Positions 1 through 7,332 are shown, counted from the stretch's first letter. The stretch: 7,509 nucleotides of DNA from Clostridia bacterium (GCA_014360105.1 JACIYD010000069.1:1-7509); one strand, 5' to 3'. Notes: generated from the sequence alone by a model not told the origin. A program made the numbers and translations.

Positions 1-3000
1 TCTGTGCAAGCTCGCCCGCGGCAAGCCAATCCTCAAAAAGGCGGCGGAGGTCCTCGAGACTGAGCGTACGCCCTGCCAGGCGGCGTGTCAGCTCGGCCAA
101 AGAGCGCCGCACTACCAGGATCTTTCCTGCCAGGGCCTCACGCAGGGCACGCACCGTTTCCTCGTCCAAGAGCGCCACGAGGCGGGCGGGATCTGGGTCG
201 GCCGCCGACATGGCGAGAATCTGCTCCAGGGTCACGGCCAGGCGCTGCCGGCCGATACTTGCGGCCTCACGCGCATAAGCTTCAATCCGGTCGCGGCGCT
301 CCTGTACCGCCGTGAGATAAGCGACCAGGCTCCGGCGCGCCAGCGCCTCGATGGCGCCAACGGGCGGCAACTCCAGCTTTTGCCCCAGCCGGAAGCCGCA
401 GCGGCACACGGGCTCCCTCTCCAAAGCCGGCTCTTCGGCGCAAGAGGAGCGCAACGCCGTTTGCATGACCTCGCGCACCTGGAGGAAATCGGGGGAAACG
501 TGCAGCACCTGCACCTCGAAAAGAGCCGCCAGCGCGCGCAAAAGGGGGCTTTCCGCCAACTCGCGGTAGGCGCGGTAGCGCGCCGCGCCCCGCTCGGCTG
601 CGTGCTCCCTGCGATATGCCTCGCCGTACGCGCTCTGGAAGGCAAGCCAGGCCTTTTCTTGCTCCTGCCAGGCAAGCGGGTCGAAGACCATCCGCTCGCC
701 GGCCAGCGCCGCCCGTAGTTCCTCTTTCTGCTGGGCCAGGTCCTCATACGGCGGCGCCAAGAGGAGTTCGGGCCGCGCCAGGTAACGCAGGCGGAAGGCC
801 AGTTCCTCAAGCTTACCGCCGGTACAAAAAGCCTTAAGGCGGGCATAGCGTTCCTGGTCTTCCTCCCAGGCCGGATGCGCGCGATAGGTCTTAAGGAAGG
901 TCTCCAGCCCTGCCTGCGGCCCGGCGTCGCCTTCCAGCGGAGCGAACAAGGCCAGATACCGCTCTATCTGCTGTAAGAGAGCCGCTTGCTGCGGCAAATC
1001 GGGGAAAGCCTGCAGCCTGCGCCGCAGCTCCTCGCCTTCCAGCGCTGCCTGTTGTTTGCTGGCGACCAGATGTTGCCAGAGCCGCTCCTGTTTTTCGTAG
1101 GTTAGCGGCGGCCGCCGCAAAGTTGCGGGGAGCCAGGTGATGCCCGCAAGCAGTTCCTGCTCCGCTGCGCCCAGCAGTTCTCCCGGGACGATCGTTTCCA
1201 GCCGGGCGAATTGCCCGATGCTAAGTTGCGCCGGCGTAAGGTAGCGCCCGCCCACGCCGAGACGCACCACGCCGGCGGCGGCCAAAGCGAGTACCAGCAG
1301 GCGAAAGCCGGTATAGGTAAGGCCAAACGGTCCCTTACGGAGCCGCCAATAGAGGGCTTTGAGATCGTGTTCGCCGCGGCCCACCGTCTCCAACAACTCG
1401 CGGACCACCGGACTATGGCGCTCGTCCACCACCAGGCGGTATTCCTTATCGCTGCGGCGCGCAATCTTCAGCGGGACAAGCACTGCGTCCAGCACCAAGC
1501 GCAGATCCGGATCGGGATGGCGTTTGCCCTCACCGGGCAGAAGAAACTCGGTTAACACCCGCTGCTGTGCCCAGGTGGTGATGGCCTCTGTCTGCGGCGC
1601 AATCTCTATATGGCGGGGAAAGCGCGCCTGCAAAATGGGTGCAGCAGCACGCGCCAGTACCTCGGTGAAGGGCGGAAAGCCCAATTGGCTGGGCTGCAAT
1701 ACGGTTTCACCGCGTGAGTCGAGGATGCGACCGGCGTAGTACGCCTGCTGGAATAGTTGCTCTACCCGCGGCCGCCGCTCGGCGAGCAGTCCTTCCAGGT
1801 AGGCGTTAATTTTCCGGCCCCTGGCCGTTTCGTCCTCGGCGTATTGCTCCCGTAAAAGCAAGCAACCCAGAGTCTCAGCCAACCAAGCGCGCTCGGCGAG
1901 AGGCTCCGGTTGCCAAAATAAAGCCGCACGCTCCAGCCCGCGGGCCGCAAGATGAGGCACCACCTGCTCCTCCCAACAGCGCCGGCCGGAGGCGGGTTCC
2001 AGCGGATAGTCGAGAAAAAAGACGAGGTCGGCCTCGCTCTTTTCCAATTCGCCGGCCAAACCCGCCAGCTCTTCCTCCTCTACTGCGGGCAGCGGCCCGA
2101 ACCAGAGCAGTACTTCGCGCGTAGTGCCCTGCCAGTTCACCCGCTGCCGGCTCCAGGTCTTCTCCGCCAGTGAGGCCAGGGGCAGGTACGGCCGCTCCAG
2201 CCAAGGGAGGAAGGCGGTAACCAGGCGCCGGTCCTCCGGAAAAAGGCGCGCTGTCTCGTGTTCGATCTGGCGCCATACCAGGCCGTGAACGTCCGCCTCG
2301 AGGTCGATCCGGTAGATGTCGGCCAGGGGCTCCGTCCCGGGCTCGGCGGCGATGTAGGCGGCCCGCTGCGCCAACTGCTGCAGCAGCCGCGCAATGAATT
2401 CGTAATTGGCGGACGGCTCAAGCCGGCTATAGCGGTGCACCAGGCAGTGGGTGAGCTCCCGCACACTCAGCCGCAGCGGGTTGGGGGCAGCCGCGGCCAA
2501 GATGAGCAGTTTCACCAGGCGCAGGGCAACGGCGCGCTCTTCCGCATCCGGGAAGAGCTGCTCCCCCTCCCGCTCGTAGTAGGCATAGACCAGGTCGACA
2601 TAAGGGTTGGTTTCGAGAGTCTCCCGCAGACGGTCCCGGAAATGGTCGAAGATCAGGTCCGGGGTGAGGAAAGTATCCCAGGGCGCCTCGAGCAGGGAAG
2701 GAATCTTGCGCGCGGCGTCGCCCCGGAGGCGGTAGTGGACGAAGTCGACCACGCCGCGGTGTTGCGAGAAAAGGGGCCGCAGTTCGGTAAGAAACCGGAT
2801 CGTCGCCGGATGAACCGGGTAAAGCGATTGCCATTCCTCGCCCGGCCAGGGCAGCGGACCGAAGGCCCGGCGCAGTTCCTGCAGGAGGGTGGCCAGCTTC
2901 GCTTCGACCCCGGGTTTTTGTCTGATAAGGCGCCGGCTGACCAACTGTTTCAGGTGCTCACCGGTCAGGTGCAGGCGCACCGGGTAGCGGTCCTTAATTT

Positions 3001-3904
3001 TGTTGTAAGTGCCCGGAGGAATCTCCCCCGTGCCCTCAATACTTTCCTGCAGGGTAGCGACAATCCAGGCGGGAAGCCGCCCTGCTTCTTCGCCTAGAAA
3101 CTGCAGGAAACGCACGTCTTCGTTAAAGGAACGGCCGTCCGGCTTGGAGCGGAGGAACTCCGACAATTCGTCAAGGAGAAAAACTACGCCGCGCAGGCCC
3201 ACGCGCTCCATTTCGCGCTTTAGCTCGGTCATGACCGCCCGGCGCTCGAGCCGCATCAGCAGCGGGAGGCCCAGGTGGCGCAGCAGGCGTTCAAGCTCCG
3301 CCGGCGCGGCCCAAAGCTCCTCTTCGCCGGCTAGGCCGCGTGCGGCGAGGTAATCCCCAATCTCGCGTTGATAGGGAGCAAGCAGTGCGACCAAGCGCTC
3401 TCGCTCCGCCCGGCCCAGGGGCAGGGGCAGGCCGCCGCCCGGCCCCTCTTCCCAGGCGCGGACGAGGGCGCGCAGCACGATCTGTTCCAGCGGCTCGGCC
3501 GCCGCGTGCTCCACCAGCGAAACGTTGACTACCAGGTACTTGCCCTGAACCAAGTTTTGGGCCGGCCCGGCCAGGCGTCCTTCTTCGTCCTTCGCCAACA
3601 GTGACCTCAAGGCGCCGGGCTCACTCAAGGCAAGGCTCAGCACGGTAAGAAGGTGCGACTTGCCGGACCCGTAGTTTCCCTGAAGGAAGAAGCCCTGGCC
3701 GCGTCCCCGGGCCACGGCCTCCAATACCACCGCCAGCGCTCTGGCCGCGTCTTGCGTAAGGACGAAATCCGCTACCAGCTCGCGCCGCCGTACCGGGTCG
3801 GCCAGATCGGCCACTTGGACCACCGTACGCACCGGCGGCACTTCGATGAGGTCCCCCAGGCGGGGCTCGCCGCTCGTGATCTCCCCCACCACCCTTTCTT
3901 TCAA
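1..3904 (-). CDS. Giant P-loop ATPase, DUF6079 / BrxC-PglY-like (3' end beyond window)
   Basis: The frame is open from the TTG at 3904-3902 to the left edge: 1,301 codons with no stop, C-terminus missing. The N-terminal region (about residues 16-60, with a GDLIEV element) leads to Walker A GNYGSGKS at residues 76-83. Walker B VVFLLDE lies at 240-246, followed by a sensor-like WIVATLQE near 280-287. Around residues 852-861 a YWRLRKGPFG segment resembles the 'L.k.P[YF]G' helical element I associate with BrxC/PglY-type proteins. The C-terminal third (about 950 onward) is charged, helical and coiled-coil-like, with a small CRCGF motif (C1167, C1169). From memory of the family this fits the large ATPase of BREX/Pgl-type phage resistance, cytoplasmic and nucleotide-hydrolysing, but the exact family needs a profile search. 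The TTG start is a choice: no good ribosome site precedes it, and GTG codons 5 and 6 are alternatives. It starts 23 bases after the TPR gene stop, so translational coupling is likely. ATPase call firm; defence role inferred. Confidence 0.8.
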   Translation of the reverse strand, partial: MKERVVGEITSGEPRLGDLIEVPPVRTVVQVADLADPVRRRELVADFVLTQDAARALAVVLEAVARGRGQGFFLQGNYGSGKSHLLTVLSLALSEPGALRSLLAKDEEGRLAGPAQNLVQGKYLVVNVSLVEHAAAEPLEQIVLRALVRAWEEGPGGGLPLPLGRAERERLVALLAPYQREIGDYLAARGLAGEEELWAAPAELERLLRHLGLPLLMRLERRAVMTELKREMERVGLRGVVFLLDELSEFLRSKPDGRSFNEDVRFLQFLGEEAGRLPAWIVATLQESIEGTGEIPPGTYNKIKDRYPVRLHLTGEHLKQLVSRRLIRQKPGVEAKLATLLQELRRAFGPLPWPGEEWQSLYPVHPATIRFLTELRPLFSQHRGVVDFVHYRLRGDAARKIPSLLEAPWDTFLTPDLIFDHFRDRLRETLETNPYVDLVYAYYEREGEQLFPDAEERAVALRLVKLLILAAAAPNPLRLSVRELTHCLVHRYSRLEPSANYEFIARLLQQLAQRAAYIAAEPGTEPLADIYRIDLEADVHGLVWRQIEHETARLFPEDRRLVTAFLPWLERPYLPLASLAEKTWSRQRVNWQGTTREVLLWFGPLPAVEEEELAGLAGELEKSEADLVFFLDYPLEPASGRRCWEEQVVPHLAARGLERAALFWQPEPLAERAWLAETLGCLLLREQYAEDETARGRKINAYLEGLLAERRPRVEQLFQQAYYAGRILDSRGETVLQPSQLGFPPFTEVLARAAAPILQARFPRHIEIAPQTEAITTWAQQRVLTEFLLPGEGKRHPDPDLRLVLDAVLVPLKIARRSDKEYRLVVDERHSPVVRELLETVGRGEHDLKALYWRLRKGPFGLTYTGFRLLVLALAAAGVVRLGVGGRYLTPAQLSIGQFARLETIVPGELLGAAEQELLAGITWLPATLRRPPLTYEKQERLWQHLVASKQQAALEGEELRRRLQAFPDLPQQAALLQQIERYLALFAPLEGDAGPQAGLETFLKTYRAHPAWEEDQERYARLKAFCTGGKLEELAFRLRYLARPELLLAPPYEDLAQQKEELRAALAGERMVFDPLAWQEQEKAWLAFQSAYGEAYRREHAAERGAARYRAYRELAESPLLRALAALFEVQVLHVSPDFLQVREVMQTALRSSCAEEPALEREPVCRCGFRLGQKLELPPVGAIEALARRSLVAYLTAVQERRDRIEAYAREAASIGRQRLAVTLEQILAMSAADPDPARLVALLDEETVRALREALAGKILVVRRSLAELTRRLAGRTLSLEDLRRLFEDWLAAGELAQ

Positions 3905-3927
3905 GGCAACGTACCCACTGGGCCGCC

Positions 3928-4959
3928 CTACTTTCCTTCCAGCAGCCGACGGAGGCGCCGCACGTTGTCCCAAAAATGGCGGCACTCCGGATACCGCTTG
4001 GCCAGGTCGGTGAAGAACCGGATGCCTTCTTCGAGCCGGCCTGCTCGCCGGTAACAAGCATGCAGCGTCTGCCCCACATGCCGGTCCCCGGGCTCGGCCG
4101 CCAGTGCCTTTTCCAAGTAAGCGATCGCCTCGTCGTAATCCCCCAGGCGCGCCGCGCAGTAGCCGAGGAACTTGTGGGCCAGTCGGTTGTCCGGGCGGAG
4201 TGATAGTGCTTGGGTGAAGGAGGCGTGGGCTTCGGCGTAGCGGCCTTCCGCGTAAAGCAGCCGTCCCCGGAGGAACCAGAGATGCGGGTTGCTTGCACGT
4301 GCCGGCAGGCGCAAAAGCTTGCCCAGCTCCTGCAGCGCCTCCTCGCCGGTAGCATTTCGCGTGAGGAACTTCAGGTACTCGTGGTAGATGAACTCATTAT
4401 GGGGGGCAAGCTCAAGGGCTTCCTCGTAAAGCGCTTGAGCACGCCGTATGTCGCCCTCGGCAGCATAGATCCCTGCGAGCCGGGCACGGAGTTGCGCATC
4501 CTCTGGCCGGCGCATGAGGGCTTCTTGCAACGTTTCCGCTGCTGCCCCCAGATTTCCCATTTCCTGGTAGAGGGCGGCCAAGCGGTTTGCGGCAAAAGTA
4601 TCGCCTCCGGCCGCCAGGGCGACCCGCAGGCAGTCCTCGGCCTCGGCGTAGCGGCGTTGCCGGCGGAACACCTCGGCGAGAACGGCGAGGGCCGAGGCGT
4701 CCTTTGGCCGCCGTCCCAGTACCGCCCGGGCAAGATGTGCCGCGGCGAGCAGGTCTCCTTCGGCCAGCTTTGCCCAGGCAAGCTGTCCCTGAAGCAGGCA
4801 ATCGTCGGGATACCGGGCGAGGGCTTCCTGTAAGACGGCCTCCGCCTGCGGCAGGTCCCCGGCACGGCGGTACTCTTTCGCCTGTGCCAATGCCTCCGCG
4901 ACCCCGGTAAGACGCGGGTTTTTCCCGGGCGCGTGTCGCCCGGCGCGCTTTTCGGCCAC
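3928..4959 (-). CDS. Tetratricopeptide-repeat (TPR) protein
   Basis: A soluble protein of 343 residues built almost entirely of TPR helices, about eight consecutive 34-residue units. Recurrent signatures include GDLPQAEAVLQEAL, RRYAEAEDCLRVAL, GDIRRAQALYEEALELAP, GRYAEAHASFTQALSLRP and GDYDEAIAYLEKALAAEP. There is no signal peptide or membrane segment, so it should be a cytoplasmic protein-protein scaffold; the partner cannot be read from the sequence. I chose the GTG at 4959-4957 because GGGAG stands nine bases upstream. An in-frame TTG at 5001 would add 14 residues (to 357), but its only purine run (AGAGG) abuts the start codon, leaving no spacing. The TAG stop lies 23 bases before the proposed start of the giant ATPase, and the shared promoter near 5070 implies one transcript. 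The pairing suggests the TPR protein assists or regulates the ATPase, which is inference. TPR identity is very secure. Confidence 0.93.
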   Translation of the reverse strand: MAEKRAGRHAPGKNPRLTGVAEALAQAKEYRRAGDLPQAEAVLQEALARYPDDCLLQGQLAWAKLAEGDLLAAAHLARAVLGRRPKDASALAVLAEVFRRQRRYAEAEDCLRVALAAGGDTFAANRLAALYQEMGNLGAAAETLQEALMRRPEDAQLRARLAGIYAAEGDIRRAQALYEEALELAPHNEFIYHEYLKFLTRNATGEEALQELGKLLRLPARASNPHLWFLRGRLLYAEGRYAEAHASFTQALSLRPDNRLAHKFLGYCAARLGDYDEAIAYLEKALAAEPGDRHVGQTLHACYRRAGRLEEGIRFFTDLAKRYPECRHFWDNVRRLRRLLEGK

Positions 4960-4971
4960 CGTTCTCCGCTC

Positions 4972-4976
4972 CCAAC
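4972..4976 (-). promoter_or_regulatory. Ribosome binding site deciding the TPR start
   Basis: GGGAG on the minus strand is separated by nine bases from the GTG at 4959. A second, closer GGAG overlaps the spacer. This favours the GTG over the upstream TTG at 5001. Confidence 0.5.
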
Positions 4977-5009
4977 CGTCGCCAGGCCGCCAGTCGTCCA
5001 ACCTCTGGC

Positions 5010-5050
5010 CGTCCCGGGGAACCGGGCGCCCTTAAAGGCTCGTCCCGGGG
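5010..5050. repeat. Two 10-bp direct repeats in the TPR-ATPase leader
   Basis: The plus-strand decamer CGTCCCGGGG occurs exactly at 5010-5019 and 5041-5050, in the untranslated stretch between the promoter and the TPR start. Each copy contains the palindrome CCCGGG. They could be a repressor site pair or part of an RNA fold, or chance in GC-rich DNA. Confidence 0.4.
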
Positions 5051-5066
5051 CAGCGCTGACAAAAGT

Positions 5067-5094
5067 ATTATACCATCTCTACCTAACTTAAAAA
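5067..5094 (-). promoter_or_regulatory. Extended -10 promoter for the TPR-ATPase operon
   Basis: On the minus strand TATAAT (5072-5067) is preceded by TGG, giving a perfect extended -10 (TGnTATAAT). The best -35 is weak: TTTTTA at 5094-5089 with a 16-base spacer, overlapping the end of the DUF1614 coding sequence. An extended -10 tolerates a poor -35. Transcription would start near 5060, leaving a leader of roughly 100 bases before the GTG start of the TPR gene. The TPR and ATPase genes can therefore be transcribed independently of DUF1614. Confidence 0.7.
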
Positions 5095-5754
5095 GGCGGC
5101 AACGATGCCCACCAGAAAAATGCCGTCGAAGATCCCGGCGCCGCCGATGCTCACCGCCTGCGCCCCGAGGCGCCTGATGATGCGGTAGTTCAAAAGGTCG
5201 GCCCCGATCAGGGTGCCCATGGTACCGCTGATGTAGGCGACCGGCGCCGGACTCTCCCGGGCCAGAAGCAGCGCGCAGGCGGCCGCCAGCAGCGGCGGGA
5301 TGAAGGCCGGCATGGCGATACCGACACCCGGTACGGGCCGGGCCATCGCCTTCGCCAGCAGGGCCACGGCTGCGGTGGCCAGCACCGCCGGCAAAAACGG
5401 GCTGACGGTGGCCAGAAGGTACAAGGAAAGGGCGGCCGGCAAAAGCGCACCGCCCACGTTTACGCAGATGACCCGTTCCTCGACCGTCGGAGGATAGTAG
5501 AACAAAAAGAAAGGCAGGTTTACCCGGCGCGGCACCACCACCCTTTCGCGCGAAACGGGGATGTTAATCACGCTGCCCGCCGCCGAAGCAAGGAAGAAGG
5601 CGAGGGCCGCCTCCGGGGAAAGACCCAGGCGGGCAAAAGAAATGGTGGCCAGGTTGAAGAAAACCAGCAGGAAAAGCAGGGGCAGGATTAGGAAGAACAG
5701 CAACAGCGGACCCAGAAAGAACATCGCGCAGAGGCGGGCCCGACACCGCCTCAT
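5083..5754 (-). CDS. DUF1614 family integral membrane protein
   Basis: A 223-residue membrane protein. The ATG at 5754 is supported by AAGGGGG six bases upstream. A basic N-terminus (RRCRAR) is followed by a long hydrophobic helix (about residues 10-40). Further hydrophobic segments cover roughly 45-65, 95-135, 140-165, 175-195 and 200-223, so about six to seven membrane spans. Conserved-looking motifs match my memory of DUF1614: SVINIPVSRE near 61-70, ARPVPGVGIAMPAF near 137-150, GTMGTLIGADLLN near 178-190, and SIGGAGIFDGIFLVGI near 200-215. The buried acidic residues in the last two motifs hint at a transport or catalytic role, but the family has no established function that I know of. It has its own promoter upstream and ends 10 bases before the -10 box of the TPR-ATPase operon, so it looks transcriptionally separate. 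An internal ATG at residue 11 lacks a ribosome site. Confidence 0.92.
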   Translation of the reverse strand: MRRCRARLCAMFFLGPLLLFFLILPLLFLLVFFNLATISFARLGLSPEAALAFFLASAAGSVINIPVSRERVVVPRRVNLPFFLFYYPPTVEERVICVNVGGALLPAALSLYLLATVSPFLPAVLATAAVALLAKAMARPVPGVGIAMPAFIPPLLAAACALLLARESPAPVAYISGTMGTLIGADLLNYRIIRRLGAQAVSIGGAGIFDGIFLVGIVAAFLS

Positions 5755-5760
5755 TAACGG

Positions 5761-5768
5761 CCCCCTTC
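5761..5768 (-). promoter_or_regulatory. Ribosome binding site of the DUF1614 gene
   Basis: The minus strand reads GAAGGGGG, then six bases, then ATG at 5754. The position is good and fixes the start upstream of the alternative internal ATG at 5724. Confidence 0.65.
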
Positions 5769-5800
5769 CCGGGCATCTGGTAACCCTAGCACCCGCAAGA

Positions 5801-5846
5801 CCGGCGTTGTTTTACTTGCCCCCTTACGGCGCGCTTGCGTCGCCGG
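5801..5846 (-). other. Possible stem in the DUF1614 leader
   Basis: The arms CCGGCG (plus strand 5801-5806) and CGCCGG (5841-5846) are exact reverse complements with a 34-base loop. They sit between the promoter and the ribosome site. No run of T follows, so this is not a terminator; it may be a minor leader fold. Confidence 0.3.
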
Positions 5847-5867
5847 CCTATTGATAAAGGTAAGTTT

Positions 5868-5895
5868 ATTATACCTCGACCCCCGGCTCCGGCAA
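5868..5895 (-). promoter_or_regulatory. Promoter of the DUF1614 gene
   Basis: On the minus strand TTGCCG (5895-5890) and a perfect TATAAT (5873-5868) are separated by 16 bases. Transcription would begin near 5861, giving a leader of about 107 bases before the ATG at 5754. Confidence 0.65.
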
Positions 5896-6123
5896 CAGCA
5901 ATTCGCTGCCAATCCTGCCCAGGGCCATCCGATCACACCGAAATCTCTTTGGCCGGCCGCGGCTTATCTTACGCCCGGTTCGCCACCATTACCGTAGAGC
6001 GTTCCCCAAGTTCCGTACATTCAATAGAACGGCCTATTGGTTACCGCCGTACCCTATTTTCGCTAAACAATCACTTGGTACCAGCTCTTGCTATTCTGCA
6101 AGGTTGTTTCTTGAACCGACTAT
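5896..6123. other. Intergenic stretch with no recognised gene
   Basis: Between the DUF1614 promoter and the repeat upstream of the radical-SAM gene lie about 230 bases, visibly richer in A and T than the genes. Open frames here are short and lack ribosome sites. I see no tRNA fold, riboswitch signature or terminator. The element CGGCCTATTG recurs at about 6030 and 5843, which may be a minor shared motif. Confidence 0.4.
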
Positions 6124-6214
6124 TAGTAGCCCCGCAGACCGAACTAAGGTTTCGGGTCAAGCAAAGGTTAGCATCGGCAGGGCCCGCAGCCTTGTGTGAG
6201 CGCAGACACCATGG
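6124..6214 (+). repeat. Diverged repeat copy C, upstream of the radical-SAM gene
   Basis: It shares the exact 11-mer CCGAACTAAGG (6139-6149) with copy B at 7400-7410, within a window matching at about 24 of 32 positions. Further right, GGCAGGGC and GCAGC (6177-6190) match copy A at 7247-7260. The copy ends at the -10 region of the radical-SAM promoter. It is more A/T-shifted than A and B, so it is an older or differently constrained copy. Confidence 0.5.
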
Positions 6215-6220
6215 TATGAT
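6192..6220 (+). promoter_or_regulatory. Promoter of the radical-SAM gene
   Basis: TTGTGT (6192-6197), a 17-base spacer and TATGAT (6215-6220), with a TGG extension that makes an extended -10. The predicted start point near 6227 leaves a leader of only about 14 bases, just enough to hold the ribosome site. Confidence 0.6.
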
Positions 6221-6226
6221 GGTCGC

Positions 6227-6231
6227 GGAGG
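6227..6231 (+). promoter_or_regulatory. Ribosome binding site of the radical-SAM gene
   Basis: GGAGG lies nine bases before the ATG at 6241. A second purine run, AAGGAA, directly abuts the ATG and is too close to serve. Confidence 0.65.
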
Positions 6232-6240
6232 CGCAAGGAA

Positions 6241-7158
6241 ATGAAGGTGGCAGGTCAAATCCCAGAAGGAGAACCGTTTCTGCCGCACCCCGGGATAGCC
6301 GTGGGTGTTGCCCCTCAGGTGGCGGTTTCGTTCAAGCAATGCCGCAGCGCCCTCAACCGCTCCGGTATCCCGGGGATGGACTATTGCCTCAACCCCTACA
6401 GCGGCTGCGCCCACGGTTGCCTTTACTGCTACGCGAGCTTTATGCGGCGCTTCTTGAACGTGGAGCAGCGCTGGGGGTCTTTTGTCCAGGTGAAAAACAA
6501 CTTCCCGGAGCGTCTCGCCGCCGAACTCAGGCGGCCCAAGCACGGCCGGGTGATGCTGGCCAGCGTTACAGACGCGTACCAGCCGGTGGAGAAAAGGTTT
6601 GGCCTGACCCGTTCTTGCCTGGAGCTTCTCACGAGAAGCGAGCTTGAGGTCGGCATCCTTACCAAGTCCGACCTGGTAGTGCGAGATCTGGACCTGTTGG
6701 CCCGCCTTCCCAACGTGCGCGTAGGTTTTACCCTGACCGTGGCCGACGACGGATTGGCCCGCTTACTGGAACCCGGCGCACCGCCTCCCTCCCGGCGGCT
6801 GGCCGCCATGGCCGCCCTGGCGCGTGCCGGGGTGAGAACCTGGGCCTTCATCGCCCCGGTGATTCCGGGCCTGGGCGACACGGCGGAGAACCTGGGGAGC
6901 CTTCTGCGCGCAGCCAAGGCCGCCGGTGCGCGCGAGGTGCATTTTGACCCCTTGAACTTTTACCCCACCGCCGTAGCCAATCTGGAGCGGGTCTTTAGCC
7001 GGCACTTTCCGCGACGGCTCGGTGCTTGGCACGCTGCCTGCCGCAACCCCGCCGCCTACCGAAAAAGGCTGGCGAGGGTTATTGCTGAGCTGTACTCCAC
7101 CTTCGGTTCTCCGATCGGCCGAGGCGACAAGACCCCGCCGCGGTACCCGTGCCCCTAA
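6241..7158 (+). CDS. Radical SAM protein, SplB-like (COG1533 type)
   Basis: A 305-residue cytoplasmic iron-sulfur enzyme. The radical-SAM cluster motif is C56-x3-C60-x2-C63 (GCAHGCLYCYA), which would bind a [4Fe-4S] cluster and cleave S-adenosylmethionine to a radical. It is preceded by SALNRSGIPGMDYCLNPY (36-53), typical of the SplB-like subgroup. Downstream ASVTDAYQP, LTRSCLELLTR, ILTKSDLVVRDLDLL and APVIPGLGD also match that subgroup as I remember it. The motif continues CYA rather than the CYL I recall for true spore photoproduct lyase, so DNA repair of spore photoproduct should not be assumed; the substrate is unknown. The N-terminal 30 residues are not conserved-looking; the start is set by GGAGG at 6227. 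The gene is transcribed divergently from DUF1614 and stands alone. No terminator with a T-run follows; repeat copy A begins at the base after the stop. Confidence 0.93.
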   Translation: MKVAGQIPEGEPFLPHPGIAVGVAPQVAVSFKQCRSALNRSGIPGMDYCLNPYSGCAHGCLYCYASFMRRFLNVEQRWGSFVQVKNNFPERLAAELRRPKHGRVMLASVTDAYQPVEKRFGLTRSCLELLTRSELEVGILTKSDLVVRDLDLLARLPNVRVGFTLTVADDGLARLLEPGAPPPSRRLAAMAALARAGVRTWAFIAPVIPGLGDTAENLGSLLRAAKAAGAREVHFDPLNFYPTAVANLERVFSRHFPRRLGAWHAACRNPAAYRKRLARVIAELYSTFGSPIGRGDKTPPRYPCP

Positions 7159-7268
7159 GTTATCTCCCCTTTATCTTCGTTGCACTCTTTGCTCCTTCGT
7201 TGGCGCGAGCCTCACGGGCCAAACTAGGGCTCGATCTGGGCTTGAGGCAGGGCTCTGCAGCTCGTTGG
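7159..7268 (+). repeat. Imperfect repeat copy A
   Basis: It begins directly after the radical-SAM stop codon. Bases 7197-7231 match copy B (7378-7412) at 31 of 35 positions, and all four differences are transitions. Weaker similarity extends from GTTATC at 7159 to AGCTCGT near 7265. It can form GCTC/GAGC (7191-7194 with 7207-7210) or the exclusive alternative GAGCC/GGCTC (7207-7211 with 7228-7232). No open frame here has a plausible start or coding look. Confidence 0.65.
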
Positions 7269-7332
7269 GATGCCCATCGGCAGGCGCCGGGAGCCAGGGG
7301 TGATCCTAAGGAGCAGGCATAGGGCAGAGCTC
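7250..7332. repeat. Inverted repeat between repeat copies A and B
   Basis: GGGCTCTGC (7250-7258) pairs with GCAGAGCTC (7324-7332) over nine base pairs including one G-U. The enclosed loop is 65 bases. There is no T-tract, so it is not a standard terminator; it could bring the two repeat copies together in an RNA, or be incidental. Confidence 0.35.

Noticed and set aside
232..846. Minus-strand frame of 204 codons inside the ATPase gene
   Set aside because: It lies in another frame of the fully open ATPase gene, and its composition is Arg/Trp/Ser-rich as expected for a shadow of GC-rich coding DNA.
2258..3097. Plus-strand frame of 279 codons antisense to the ATPase
   Set aside because: No ribosome site, and the opposite strand encodes a coherent ATPase with motifs. 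Long antisense frames are common at this GC content.
4210..4833. Plus-strand frame of 207 codons antisense to the TPR gene
   Set aside because: Mirror of a clear TPR repeat array; no recognisable protein features.
5851..5875. TTGATA followed by TATACC as a plus-strand promoter
   Set aside because: The spacing is only about 13 bases. The same bases form a better minus-strand TATAAT.
5874..5990. Short minus-strand frame with a coding-like tail (GSELLLPEPG) as a gene remnant
   Set aside because: A stop lies about 40 codons upstream and its own stop falls in the DUF1614 -10 box. It is too short to support.
5835..6647. Plus-strand frame of 270 codons overlapping the radical-SAM gene
   Set aside because: It overlaps the radical-SAM gene in another frame, has no ribosome site and spans both promoters.
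7022..7303. Plus-strand frame of 93 codons at the end of the radical-SAM gene
   Set aside because: It begins inside the radical-SAM gene in another frame and continues through a repeat copy; no ribosome site or coding character.
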